A stretch of 9,510 bases of DNA from Streptosporangiaceae bacterium (GTDB taxonomy: Bacteria > Actinomycetota > Actinomycetes > Streptosporangiales > Streptosporangiaceae), in contig JASHXW010000146.1 of NCBI GenBank assembly GCA_030043395.1, positions 1 to 9,510 on the forward strand, given 5' to 3'. The translations under genes were made by a program, and so were the position numbers. The notes beneath the pieces were generated by a model that ran no database searches, was not told the origin of the DNA, and saw nothing but the letters and a program-made list of their open reading frames with translations. This document shows positions 1 through 6,590 of this stretch, piece after piece; positions within the stretch are counted from its first letter, which is position 1; each line of letters starts with the position of its first letter.

Positions 1-354
1 CCGGTAGACGTATGCGTGAGCGGCCGTGTCGCTGGACGGGCGCAGCGCGCCGGCGACCGCGGTGCCTGCCATGTCGCAGACGACCATGGCCTGCGGCGTC
101 AGCTCGTCGTAGCCCACGCCGGACGGCTTGATCACCATCAGGTCCGCGCCGGGGACGCGGGCCGACACGTTCCCCGACGTCCAGGCGACCAGTCCGCTCC
201 TGACCAGCTCGCCGTGTAGCCGGCAGACCTCCTCGCGGACCGCGTTGAGCACGTCGGTGCTGACGAGGCCGGCGTTGGCTGGACCGGGAGCGCCAATGTT
301 AGCGCTCACGAAGTCGGCGCCAGCTTCATCCGGCTTCGCGCCGCTGACTGTCAC
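1..354 (-). CDS. araD: L-ribulose-5-phosphate 4-epimerase, N-terminal part (runs off left edge)
   Basis: Class II aldolase/epimerase family. The enzyme converts L-ribulose-5-phosphate to D-xylulose-5-phosphate, the last step of bacterial L-arabinose use. 118 codons are visible. Family motifs are the SGN motif (residues 60-62), KPSG (76-79) and PSSDT (106-110), which form the phosphate- and substrate-binding part of E. coli AraD; the metal-binding histidines would lie beyond the window. I chose the GTG at 354 because it overlaps the araB stop as GTGA and has GGAG seven bases upstream, which points to translational coupling. A second in-frame GTG at 309 is possible but lies inside an operator-like palindrome. 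The first 15 or so residues are not conserved in the family as I know it. The identification is firm and the start is fairly sure. Confidence 0.88.
   Translation of the reverse strand, partial: MTVSGAKPDEAGADFVSANIGAPGPANAGLVSTDVLNAVREEVCRLHGELVRSGLVAWTSGNVSARVPGADLMVIKPSGVGYDELTPQAMVVCDMAGTAVAGALRPSSDTAAHAYVYR
297..310. promoter_or_regulatory. LacI-type operator-like site inside araD 5' end
   Basis: The plus strand reads TGTTAGCGCTCACG, which matches 12 of 14 positions of the perfect core TGTGAGCGCTCACA found at 3174-3187. It lies about 45 bases inside araD from the coupled start, just past the araB stop. It may be an internal operator, or a relic of an arrangement in which araD led its own transcript. 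Its function is inferred from resemblance only. Confidence 0.5.
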
Positions 355-2090
355 AGCCGGGCTCCGGCCAGGTTGCCGGCCGGGGCCGGACCCGCAGGAC
401 CGCTGGCCAGCACGCGGTCACGGAGCGCGCGGAGCCGGTGCAGTACCTCGTTCGCGCCGCGGCCGAAGTAGTCGTGCAGTGCCGCGTATTCCGCGTAGAG
501 CTCGTCGTAGACGTCGGCACTGCGCGGATCAGGTACGTAGACCGCGAGCTGCCTGCGGCCCATCGCCTGCGCGGCGGCGCCGATGTCCGCGTGGGCTCCG
601 GCCGCGACCGCGGCGTGCAGCGCCGAGCCGAGCGCGGGACCTTGCTCGGAGCCGATCAGGCTGAGCGGGCGCCTGGTCACGTCCGCGTAGATCTGCATGA
701 TCGTCTGGTTGCGCATCAGCCCGCCGGCGATCACCAGCTCGGTGACCGGCACGCCAGCCGAGCCGAAGGTCTCGATGATGGTCCTGGTCCCGAACGCGGT
801 CGCCTCGATCAGCGCGCGGTAGATCTCGTGCGCCTGGGTGGCCAGGGTCAGGCCCGCTATCACGCCGGACAAGTGGTGGTCGACCAGCACGCTGCGGTTG
901 CCGTTGAGCCAGTCAAGCGCGACCAGGCCATGCGCTCCGGCAGGCTGGGCCGCGGCCCGCTCGGACAGCAGGTCATGCACCGATATGCCGCGTCGTGCCG
1001 CCGCGTCGTGGCACTCAGGCGGGACCGCGTGCTCAGCGAGCCAGGCGAAGATATCGCCGACCCCGCTCTGGCCCGCCTCGTAACCCCACAGGCCAGGAAC
1101 GATGCCGCCGTCGACGACGCCGCACATGCCCGGAACCTGCACCAGCTCCGTGCCGTTCATCACGTGGCATGTCGACGTCCCCATGATCGCGACCATCTGG
1201 CCGGGCCCGGCGGCTCCGGCGGCCGGAGGCGTGACGTGCGCGTCGACGTTGCCGGTCGCCACGGCGATTCCCTCGGGCAGGCCCGTCCACGCTGCGGCCT
1301 GGCTGGTCAGCGACCCGGCCCTGGCACCGAGCGGCAGGATCGGGTGCTCCAGCTTCGCGGTGGCGAAGTCGGCAAACCTGGCGTCGAGCGCGCCGAGGAA
1401 CTCCCGCGAAGGGTAGCGGCCATCCTGGTAGATCCCCTTGTAGCCGGCGGTGCAGGCGTTCCTGGTCTCCACGCCGCACAGCTGCCAGATGATCCAGTCG
1501 GCCGCCTCGATCCACCGCTGGGCTCGCTCGTACAGCTCAGGGTCCTCTTCGAGCAACTGCAGCGCCTTGGCGAACTCCCACTCGGCGGAGATCTTGCCGC
1601 CGTACCGGGTAATCCAAGGCTGGCCCGTGCCGTGCGCGAGCGCGTTGATCCGGTCGGCTTGCGGTTGCGCGGCGTGGTGCTTCCAGAGCTTGGGGTAGGC
1701 GTGCGGCCGTCCGGCCAGGTCCGGCAGCCAGCAAAGCGGCGTCCCGTCGTTCAGGACGGGCAGCACCGTGCAGGCGGTGAAGTCGGTTCCGATGCCGATG
1801 ACTTGCTCCGGGTCGATGCCTGCCGCCGCCACCGCGGCGGGCACGGCCTCGCGCAGCACGTCGCAGTAGTCCTGCGGGTCCTGCAGTGCCCAGTCCGGTG
1901 GCAGCGGCTGTCCTGACGCGGCCAGCGTGGTGTCCATGACGGCATGGCGGTACTCGCTGACCGCGGTGCCGAGCTCGGCGCCGTCGCTCACCCTGACCAC
2001 GAGCGCACGCCCGGACAGCGTCCCGAAGTCCACGCCCACCACATAAGACGAGTCATGGTGAGCGCTAACGGAGTTCGCCGGCTCATTCAT
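351..2090 (-). CDS. araB: L-ribulokinase
   Basis: FGGY-family sugar kinase that phosphorylates L-ribulose with ATP, the second step of L-arabinose catabolism in the cytoplasm. The 579 residues are close to the usual AraB length of about 560. The N-terminal ATPase-fold motif GVDFGTLSGR (about 19-28) is typical of AraB rather than of other FGGY kinases. TGNVDAHV (about 279-286) carries the probable catalytic base Asp283, and the C-terminal IAGGLMRN motif forms the adenosine-binding part. The ATG at 2090 has only a weak Shine-Dalgarno sequence (GAGA). No better start precedes the conserved core, although a GTG codon at the YVVGVD motif is possible. It overlaps araD by four bases. An operator-like site lies 20-34 bases inside the gene. 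The HAD gene lies upstream on the same strand across a 139-base gap. Confidence 0.96.
   Translation of the reverse strand: MNEPANSVSAHHDSSYVVGVDFGTLSGRALVVRVSDGAELGTAVSEYRHAVMDTTLAASGQPLPPDWALQDPQDYCDVLREAVPAAVAAAGIDPEQVIGIGTDFTACTVLPVLNDGTPLCWLPDLAGRPHAYPKLWKHHAAQPQADRINALAHGTGQPWITRYGGKISAEWEFAKALQLLEEDPELYERAQRWIEAADWIIWQLCGVETRNACTAGYKGIYQDGRYPSREFLGALDARFADFATAKLEHPILPLGARAGSLTSQAAAWTGLPEGIAVATGNVDAHVTPPAAGAAGPGQMVAIMGTSTCHVMNGTELVQVPGMCGVVDGGIVPGLWGYEAGQSGVGDIFAWLAEHAVPPECHDAAARRGISVHDLLSERAAAQPAGAHGLVALDWLNGNRSVLVDHHLSGVIAGLTLATQAHEIYRALIEATAFGTRTIIETFGSAGVPVTELVIAGGLMRNQTIMQIYADVTRRPLSLIGSEQGPALGSALHAAVAAGAHADIGAAAQAMGRRQLAVYVPDPRSADVYDELYAEYAALHDYFGRGANEVLHRLRALRDRVLASGPAGPAPAGNLAGARL
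2057..2070. promoter_or_regulatory. LacI-type operator-like site at araB 5' end
   Basis: The sequence GGTGAGCGCTAACG matches 11 of 14 positions of the TGTGAGCGCTCACA core at 3174-3187. It sits just inside the predicted araB coding region, where a bound repressor could block early elongation. If araB really starts at a downstream GTG, the site would fall in the leader. It is one of four related sites in the window. The functional call is inferred. Confidence 0.5.
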
Positions 2091-2229
2091 CGTTGAATCT
2101 CAGGGTGCGGCAAACGATGCTCCGATCTGAGCGCATAGTCCGCACCTTTCATACCGCAGCAAATTGGTGCTTGCATAGACTCGGGGCGCACTGGACCCAG
2201 CGGTAAGTCCGGACCGAAGCGGATCAGGA
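2091..2229 (-). other. Gap between HAD gene and araB
   Basis: This 139-base stretch precedes araB and should hold its promoter if araB is not read through from the HAD gene. I see only weak -10-like hexamers on the minus strand, such as TATGAA around 2150 and TATGCG around 2135. None has a convincing -35. A poor operator-like match (9 of 14) starts at 2126. No terminator-like hairpin with a T tract was seen after the HAD gene. Confidence 0.35.
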
Positions 2230-2952
2230 TCAGTGGCCGAGCAGGGCTCGTCGGACCGCGCCGTCAGCCAGGCTGGTGGCCGACATGTCGGCGGCGAGTG
2301 TCACCCCCGGGACCGAGGGAATGCCGATGACCCGCATTCCAGCGGCTTGGGCGGCGGCCACTCCGGGCGGTGAGTCTTCCAGCGCGATCGCATCCCGGGG
2401 AGCGACCTTCAGGCCCGCGCACGCGGCTAGGTAAAGGTCGGGAGCAGGCTTGGGATTGGCCACGTCATCGACACCGAGCACCACCGAGAAGGCCGCCACC
2501 AGCCCGACCTTGCGCAGGCCGGCGAGCAGATGCTGGCGTGGCGAGTTCGAGGCCACGGCTAGCGGGACGCCCGCCGAGCGCAGCTCGCCGACTAGCTCGA
2601 TCGCCCCTGGCCGGGGCGCTGCTCCGGTCGCGATCTCATCAAGCGCCATCGCGTAGAGCGCGCTACTCAGTTGCTCTCCTGGCCCGGCACCGGGCAGCAG
2701 ATGCTCCAGGATCGGCGCGGATGTCCTCGGCGATGTGCCGACCAGCGCCCGCTTGGCGGCCAGGTCGAATTGCACGCGGTACCGGCCGAACAGAGCTTCC
2801 TCTGCCCTGGTCCAGCACGGCTCGGTATCCAGCAGCAGGCCGTCGTTGTCGAATACCACGGCCGCAGGCAGGACCTGGGGAATAGCCGCCTTCCAGCCGG
2901 GCACGGGGGATGCCGGAATCGGATTTACTTCGGGAATAGGTTCAATTGTCAT
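2230..2952 (-). CDS. HAD-superfamily phosphatase/phosphoglucomutase-like hydrolase
   Basis: Haloacid dehalogenase-like hydrolase of the beta-phosphoglucomutase/sugar-phosphatase type, 240 residues with a cap domain between motifs I and II. Motif I is FDNDGLLLDTE (34-44) with nucleophile Asp35 and acid/base Asp37. Motif II is Ser135 in VASNS, motif III is Lys168 in NPKPAPD, and motif IV is Glu192-Asp193 in LEDSPPGV. All catalytic residues are present, so it should be an active phosphatase or mutase; its substrate cannot be read from the sequence. Its place ahead of araBD suggests a sugar-phosphate substrate, but that is inference. The first 30 or so residues are proline-rich (PIPEVNPIPASPVPG), use unusually A/T-rich codons and lie outside the fold. 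The ATG at 2952 lacks a clear ribosome-binding site, so the message may be leaderless or the start may lie further in. Confidence 0.85.
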   Translation of the reverse strand: MTIEPIPEVNPIPASPVPGWKAAIPQVLPAAVVFDNDGLLLDTEPCWTRAEEALFGRYRVQFDLAAKRALVGTSPRTSAPILEHLLPGAGPGEQLSSALYAMALDEIATGAAPRPGAIELVGELRSAGVPLAVASNSPRQHLLAGLRKVGLVAAFSVVLGVDDVANPKPAPDLYLAACAGLKVAPRDAIALEDSPPGVAAAQAAGMRVIGIPSVPGVTLAADMSATSLADGAVRRALLGH

Positions 2953-2959
2953 GGCACAT

Positions 2960-2965
2960 ACGATA
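2960..2965 (-). promoter_or_regulatory. Possible -10 element for a leaderless HAD transcript
   Basis: TATCGT on the minus strand fits the actinobacterial -10 pattern TANNNT and ends seven bases before the ATG at 2952. That would place transcription start on the A of the start codon. No good -35 is visible. The absence of a Shine-Dalgarno sequence ahead of 2952 is consistent with a leaderless message. Weak evidence. Confidence 0.3.
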
Positions 2966-3115
2966 CTGGTGGTCCGGGGCGCTACCTCGTAGCCTTAGCG
3001 TGCGGCACGGGGAGTCCCGGCAGGCCCGCACCACGCCGATGGGGCATCGCAGGCGCCGCGTAATCGCAGGCCCGCGACCCGGCAGAGTGGCCTCGACCTT
3101 TACCTCCGCATTCCA

Positions 3116-3144
3116 TTGACGACACCGGCCCGTTGATCTACCTT
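3116..3144 (+). promoter_or_regulatory. Promoter of the sugar ABC operon
   Basis: The -35 TTGACG (3116-3121) and -10 TACCTT (3139-3144, fitting TANNNT) are separated by 17 bases, close to the vegetative sigma-factor consensus. Transcription would start near 3151. The palindromic operator then lies about 20-40 bases downstream of the start, a position where a repressor could block elongation. Confidence 0.6.
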
Positions 3145-3170
3145 ATGGCCTTACAGGTCATTTCGCTGTG

Positions 3171-3190
3171 CCATGTGAGCGCTCACATGG
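3171..3190. promoter_or_regulatory. Perfect 20-base palindromic LacI-family operator
   Basis: CCATGTGAGCGCTCACATGG is a perfect inverted repeat with no spacer. Its inner 14 bases, TGTGAGCGCTCACA, equal the core of the symmetric ideal lac operator known from E. coli work. It lies just downstream of a good promoter and upstream of the ABC operon. The likely ligand is the LacI-family protein encoded at 6604-7638, whose recognition helix resembles that of LacI. Confidence 0.8.
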
Positions 3191-3371
3191 TTCAGCCGCA
3201 TTAGCGGCGACCTCCACCCGGAGGCACGTGCTACCAGGTCAGCTCCAACGGTTCTGCAAACCAGCTAGGTCCCGGAAGGCGCTGGGCGGCAGCCGCGGAA
3301 CTGCGGTGGTCGGCCGGAGTCGACGTCATCTGTGGCGTAGCCGCCTCAAGGAAGGCAAGTGGAGGTCTGTA

Positions 3372-4538
3372 ATGGGGAAAGTCCACCCGAAGATCGACGA
3401 GGCGATCGAAACACTGAACATGAAGGACGGGCCGACACGCCGGCGCCTGATCGCTGGCACTGGCCTGGTCAGCGCCACGGCTGCGGCCTCGGCCCTGATC
3501 GCGGCCTGCGGCTCGAGCCCAGCCTCGGGTAGCACGGGGAGCTCCATCGGCGACTTTCCCAAGACTCCGCCGTGGCAGTTCTGGTTCGTCAACCACGTCA
3601 CAACTAACCTCTTCTTCGTTCCCACCAGGAACGGGATGGCCGACGCGGCCAAGCTGCTGGGCATACCGACTCCGAAGTGGGGCGGATCGACGAACTCGCT
3701 CGTGCCGCAGATGGTGGCCTACCTGCGGACGGCTATCGCCGCCAAGGCCAACGGCATCGCGACCACGGTGATCGCGGCCAACTCCTTCACCGCCCCGGTC
3801 GCCGACGCCATGAACGCGGGCATCCCGGTCGTCACCTACAACGCCGACGGCATCTACCTGGCCAATGGCACCCCCGACATCGGCACCAACCGGCTCTGCT
3901 ACGTCGGCCAGGCGCTGTACCTGTCCGGCGAGCAGCTCGGCACCCGGATCCTGTCACTGGTGCCCAGCGGCGAAGTGGTCATCTTCATCGCGACGCCAGG
4001 CCAGGGCAACATCCAGCCGAGGTTCGACGGCGCCATCGCCGCGCTCAAGGGATCGAAGGTCACCGCGACGATGCAGGCGACCGGAGCCCTCACGGCACAG
4101 GAGCTGGCGGCGGAGAAGGCGTTCTTCATCGGCCACAAGACCATCAAGGGCGCGTTCGCCGTGGACGCGGGCTCGACCGAGCTGCTGGCCCAGGCCCTGA
4201 GCGAGACCGGCCTGCTCGGCAAGATCCCCGCAGGCGGCTTCGACCTCACCCCGAACACGCTGAGCGCCATCCAGGCGGGTCACCTGGACTTCACCATCGA
4301 CCAGGAGCCGTACCTGCAGGGCTTCCTGCCCACGCTCTACCTGTACATGTACAACCTGACAGGCGGCCTGGTGCACCCGCCGGACACCGACACCGGCCTG
4401 ACCTTCGTCACCAAGTCGAACGTCGACCCGTACATCGTGTCCAAGACGTCCTACGAGGGCGCGACAGGCGTTATCAAGCCGACGCTGGTCCATCGGTCCG
4501 GCCCGATCCAGAACCCGATCGCGACCACGAGCACCTGA
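3372..4538 (+). CDS. Sugar ABC transporter substrate-binding lipoprotein
   Basis: Periplasmic-binding-protein-like sugar receptor of the ribose/galactose/xylose type (Peripla_BP_4 class), 388 residues, anchored outside the membrane to deliver sugar to the permease. The ATG at 3372 is chosen because GGAGG (3361-3365) lies six bases upstream; the frame is open back to a GTG at 3168, but that start lies inside the operator. The N-terminus holds a twin-arginine-like TRRRLIAGTG (22-31), a hydrophobic stretch and a lipobox ending LIAAC with Cys46, so it is probably a Tat-exported lipoprotein. The serine/glycine-rich linker after Cys46 is typical. The two-lobe domain runs from about 55 to 365 and includes a late GFDLTPNTLSAI segment and a DQEPYLQGF motif of the type seen in this family. 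Ligand specificity is not readable; pentose is inferred from context. Confidence 0.92.
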   Translation: MGKVHPKIDEAIETLNMKDGPTRRRLIAGTGLVSATAAASALIAACGSSPASGSTGSSIGDFPKTPPWQFWFVNHVTTNLFFVPTRNGMADAAKLLGIPTPKWGGSTNSLVPQMVAYLRTAIAAKANGIATTVIAANSFTAPVADAMNAGIPVVTYNADGIYLANGTPDIGTNRLCYVGQALYLSGEQLGTRILSLVPSGEVVIFIATPGQGNIQPRFDGAIAALKGSKVTATMQATGALTAQELAAEKAFFIGHKTIKGAFAVDAGSTELLAQALSETGLLGKIPAGGFDLTPNTLSAIQAGHLDFTIDQEPYLQGFLPTLYLYMYNLTGGLVHPPDTDTGLTFVTKSNVDPYIVSKTSYEGATGVIKPTLVHRSGPIQNPIATTST

Positions 4539-4562
4539 TTTTCAGGTCGCTGCCTGGCACAT

Positions 4563-4618
4563 TCGCCCCGGTGATCGTTTACTGGCCTGTAGGGATCCAG
4601 TGACGATTGCCGGGGCGA
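4563..4618 (+). other. Long intercistronic hairpin between binding protein and permease
   Basis: The left arm 4563-4585 pairs with the right arm 4597-4618 over about 22 positions: an 8-bp CGCCCCGG/CCGGGGCG base, two G-U wobbles, an ATCGT/ACGAT block, one bulge and an ACTGG/CCAGT top, with an 11-base loop. No T tract follows, so it is not a classic terminator. In binding-protein transporter operons such a structure commonly protects the upstream message and lets the binding protein be made in excess over the permease; that role is inferred here. Confidence 0.6.
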
Positions 4619-4627
4619 TTGCCGGGA
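4604..4627 (+). repeat. Tandem 12-base repeat in the intercistronic hairpin
   Basis: CGATTGCCGGGG (4604-4615) is followed directly by CGATTGCCGGGA (4616-4627), 11 of 12 identical. The first copy forms the 3' arm of the long hairpin. GCCGGGGC (4609-4616) is also an exact complement of GCCCCGGC (4629-4636), so the first copy can pair either upstream or downstream. Confidence 0.7.
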
Positions 4628-4664
4628 AGCCCCGGCGGATGAGCGGACGGTGAGGAGAAGCCCG

Positions 4665-5723
4665 ATGAGCGATACTGCCCAGCGCACGACCGGAGCCATT
4701 GGCCCGCCGCCGGCCGGAGCGCCAGGGAACGGGATCTGGCCGCAGGTGCGGCGGGCGGCCACCGTGCTCAGCCAGCAGCGAGAGGCGACCGTGTTCGTGG
4801 TCGTCGCGCTGCTCATCGTCTATTTCGGCCTCATCTCCAACATCGGGCGATCGACCTTCTTCACCGAGATAAACATCGTCAACGTTGGCCAGATTGCCGC
4901 CCCGATCATCATCATCGCGATCGGCGAAGTACTGCTGCTGATCTGCGGCGAGATCGACCTGTCACCGGGCTTTGTCTACCTGTTCGCCCCGTTCCTGATG
5001 TACTTCCTCATCACCTATTACGGGTTCCCGCCGATCCTGGCCATCATCGTCTCCCTGCTGATGGGCGTGTTCGTCGGCTGGGTCAACGGCTTCCTGACCG
5101 TCACGCTTGGGCTGCCCTCGTTCATAGCCACCCTGGGGACCGGCTTCGTCCTGTGGGGCATCGCGCTGAGCACCTCGAACGACAGCCAGGCCAGCCTGCC
5201 GCCGAACACGCTGTGGATCGGAGGCTTCCTGGGGAGCGACAACTTCTCCGAGATCATCTGGGCCATCGCGCTCGTGATCGTCTTCCACGTCGTGCTCACC
5301 AGGACGCGCTGGGGGCTGCACACGATAGCGGCTGGCGGCAACCAGCTGGGCGCCCGCGAGGCAGGCATCAACGTCGGCAGGATCAAGTACGGCAACTTCA
5401 TGATTACCGGCCTGCTCGCGGCGCTGGTCGGCATGCAGATCGCGTTCCAGACGGTGGTGATCGATCCGAGCGCCGGCGGTTATCCGCCGATGTTCTCCTC
5501 GGTGACCGCTGCAGTGATCGGTGGTACGGCGATGCTCGGCGGCTCGGGCACGATCATCGGCGCGTTCCTCGCGGCGATCATGCTGGCAGTGCTGACCGAC
5601 GGCTTCAGCGTCCTGGGCATCAGCGCCAACCCGCTGCAGACGATCTTCGGCGTCGTCGTCCTCGTGGCCATGATCCTGAATGTCCAGCTCGCTCGGCTGC
5701 GCACCTCAGGGAGGCGACGGTGA
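4665..5723 (+). CDS. Sugar ABC transporter permease
   Basis: Membrane permease of the ribose/xylose/arabinose class (BPD_transp_2, like RbsC, XylH and FrcC), 352 residues. The ATG at 4665 is preceded by a strong AGGAG (4653-4657); a GTG at 4650 would overlap that site. After a proline/glycine-rich cytoplasmic tail (1-40), hydrophobic segments begin at about 42-58 and 77-94 and continue to the end. The family motif GEIDLSPG (95-102) follows the second segment, and GGTAMLGGSGTIIGAF (286-301) matches the conserved late motif of the family. The arginine-rich C-terminus (RTSGRRR) suits a cytoplasmic end. It is the only permease gene, so the channel should be a homodimer. It overlaps the ATPase by four bases. 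Confidence 0.93.
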   Translation: MSDTAQRTTGAIGPPPAGAPGNGIWPQVRRAATVLSQQREATVFVVVALLIVYFGLISNIGRSTFFTEINIVNVGQIAAPIIIIAIGEVLLLICGEIDLSPGFVYLFAPFLMYFLITYYGFPPILAIIVSLLMGVFVGWVNGFLTVTLGLPSFIATLGTGFVLWGIALSTSNDSQASLPPNTLWIGGFLGSDNFSEIIWAIALVIVFHVVLTRTRWGLHTIAAGGNQLGAREAGINVGRIKYGNFMITGLLAALVGMQIAFQTVVIDPSAGGYPPMFSSVTAAVIGGTAMLGGSGTIIGAFLAAIMLAVLTDGFSVLGISANPLQTIFGVVVLVAMILNVQLARLRTSGRRR

Positions 5724-6571
5724 CCAGTCCTGATCCGTTCGACCCAGCCATCGACGGCCAGGCGTCCGTGAGCGCCTTGCGGCCCGACGCGGGAGCGTCG
5801 GCGGTGCCAGGGACGGACGTGCTGCGGGCCGAGCACGTCTCCAAGCGCTTCGGCGCGCTGACGGCGCTGGTGGACGTGAACCTGCGGCTGGAGCGCGGCG
5901 AGATCCTTGGCCTGATCGGCGACAACGGCGCGGGCAAGTCGACGCTGCTGAAGATCCTCTGCGGATTCCAGGCGCCGGACGCGGGCCGGATCCTGGTCAA
6001 CGGGGAGCAGGTTTCGCTCAAGTCAGTCGACCACGCCAGGTCGCTGGGCATCGACGCCGTCTACCAGGACCTGGCGCTGATCAACCAGCTCAGCGTCTAC
6101 CACAACATGTTCCTGAACCGCGAGCCCGTCCGCTTCCAGATCCTGAACAACCGGGCCATGCGCAAGGACGCCCGCGCTTACCTGGAGCAGATGGGCGTCA
6201 ACATTCCCTCGATCGACTCGCCGGTGTCGAGCCTTTCCGGCGGGCAGCGCCAGGCGATCGCGGTCGCCCGTGCGGTTTACTCCGACGCCAAGATCCTCTT
6301 GCTGGACGAGCCTCTTGCCGCCATGGGCGCCAAGGAGGTCGCGCTGATCCTGGACGTGATCCGCGATCTCAAGCGCAGGGGAGACGTGTCGATCATCGTG
6401 ATCGCGCACAACTACGGCCAGGTACTGGAGATCTGCGACCGGGTGAACTTGCTCCAGCACGGCCAGATCGCGCTGGACAAGCGGAGCAGCGATACGTCGG
6501 TGCAGGAACTCAACGACATCGTCATTGCCGAGTACCGGCGCGCGCTCGAGGAGCGCCACCGCTCAGCGTGA
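5720..6571 (+). CDS. Sugar ABC transporter ATP-binding protein, single ABC domain
   Basis: ATPase that powers the importer, 283 residues with one nucleotide-binding domain. Walker A is GDNGAGKST (67-75), the Q-loop is Gln116, the signature is LSGGQ (172-176), Walker B ends in Asp196-Glu197 and the switch histidine is His230, so it is catalytically complete. RbsA, AraG and XylG carry two fused domains of about 500 residues in total; this one has the half-size form known from FrcA, and should work as a homodimer. After Walker B it reads DEPLAAMGAKE, where most relatives have DEPTAALG. The GTG start at 5720 overlaps the permease stop as GTGA, with GGGAGG just upstream. The first 32 residues are a variable extension rich in Ala, Asp and Pro. 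Confidence 0.93.
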   Translation: MTSPDPFDPAIDGQASVSALRPDAGASAVPGTDVLRAEHVSKRFGALTALVDVNLRLERGEILGLIGDNGAGKSTLLKILCGFQAPDAGRILVNGEQVSLKSVDHARSLGIDAVYQDLALINQLSVYHNMFLNREPVRFQILNNRAMRKDARAYLEQMGVNIPSIDSPVSSLSGGQRQAIAVARAVYSDAKILLLDEPLAAMGAKEVALILDVIRDLKRRGDVSIIVIAHNYGQVLEICDRVNLLQHGQIALDKRSSDTSVQELNDIVIAEYRRALEERHRSA

Positions 6572-6590
6572 CCAGCCCAGCGTGACCAGC
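6564..6590. repeat. Direct 13-base repeat over the ATPase stop codon
   Basis: CAGCGTGACCAGC occurs at 6564-6576 and again at 6578-6590, one base apart. The first copy contains the ATPase stop codon, so the second copy duplicates the gene end. It lies in the 32-base gap between two convergent genes. Confidence 0.7.

Larger units (their letters stand above)
2953..3371. other. 419-base divergent regulatory region between HAD gene and ABC operon
   Basis: No gene is supported here. The plus strand holds a promoter (3116-3144), a 20-base palindrome (3171-3190), two small hairpins (GCCGC-ATTA-GCGGC at 3195-3208 and CCTCC-ACCC-GGAGG at 3211-3224) and about 220 bases of leader before the binding-protein start. 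The stretch from 3168 to 3371 is open in frame with the downstream gene, but its translation is arginine-rich and unlike a signal peptide. I recognise no known riboswitch. From about 2990 to 3110 I see nothing specific. Confidence 0.6.

Noticed and set aside
438..1916. Long open frame of 492 codons on the plus strand opposite araB
   Set aside because: It is a shadow of araB caused by high GC. It has no recognisable domain, is rich in Arg and Gly, and the minus-strand reading is a clear L-ribulokinase.
2126..2139. Fifth operator in the gap before araB (TCTGAGCGCATAGT)
   Set aside because: Only 9 of 14 positions match and symmetry is lost, which can occur by chance in GC-rich DNA.
3191..3371. 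Riboswitch in the ABC operon leader
   Set aside because: Only two short hairpins and no conserved core of any riboswitch class that I recognise.
4563..4618. Intrinsic terminator after the binding-protein gene
   Set aside because: The hairpin is strong but no T tract follows, and the permease is required for the same transporter, so full termination is unlikely.
5153..5719. Upstream extension of the ATPase frame into the permease gene
   Set aside because: The extended part overlaps the permease in another frame and gives arginine-rich, domain-free sequence; the GTG at 5720 has a good ribosome site and a GTGA overlap.
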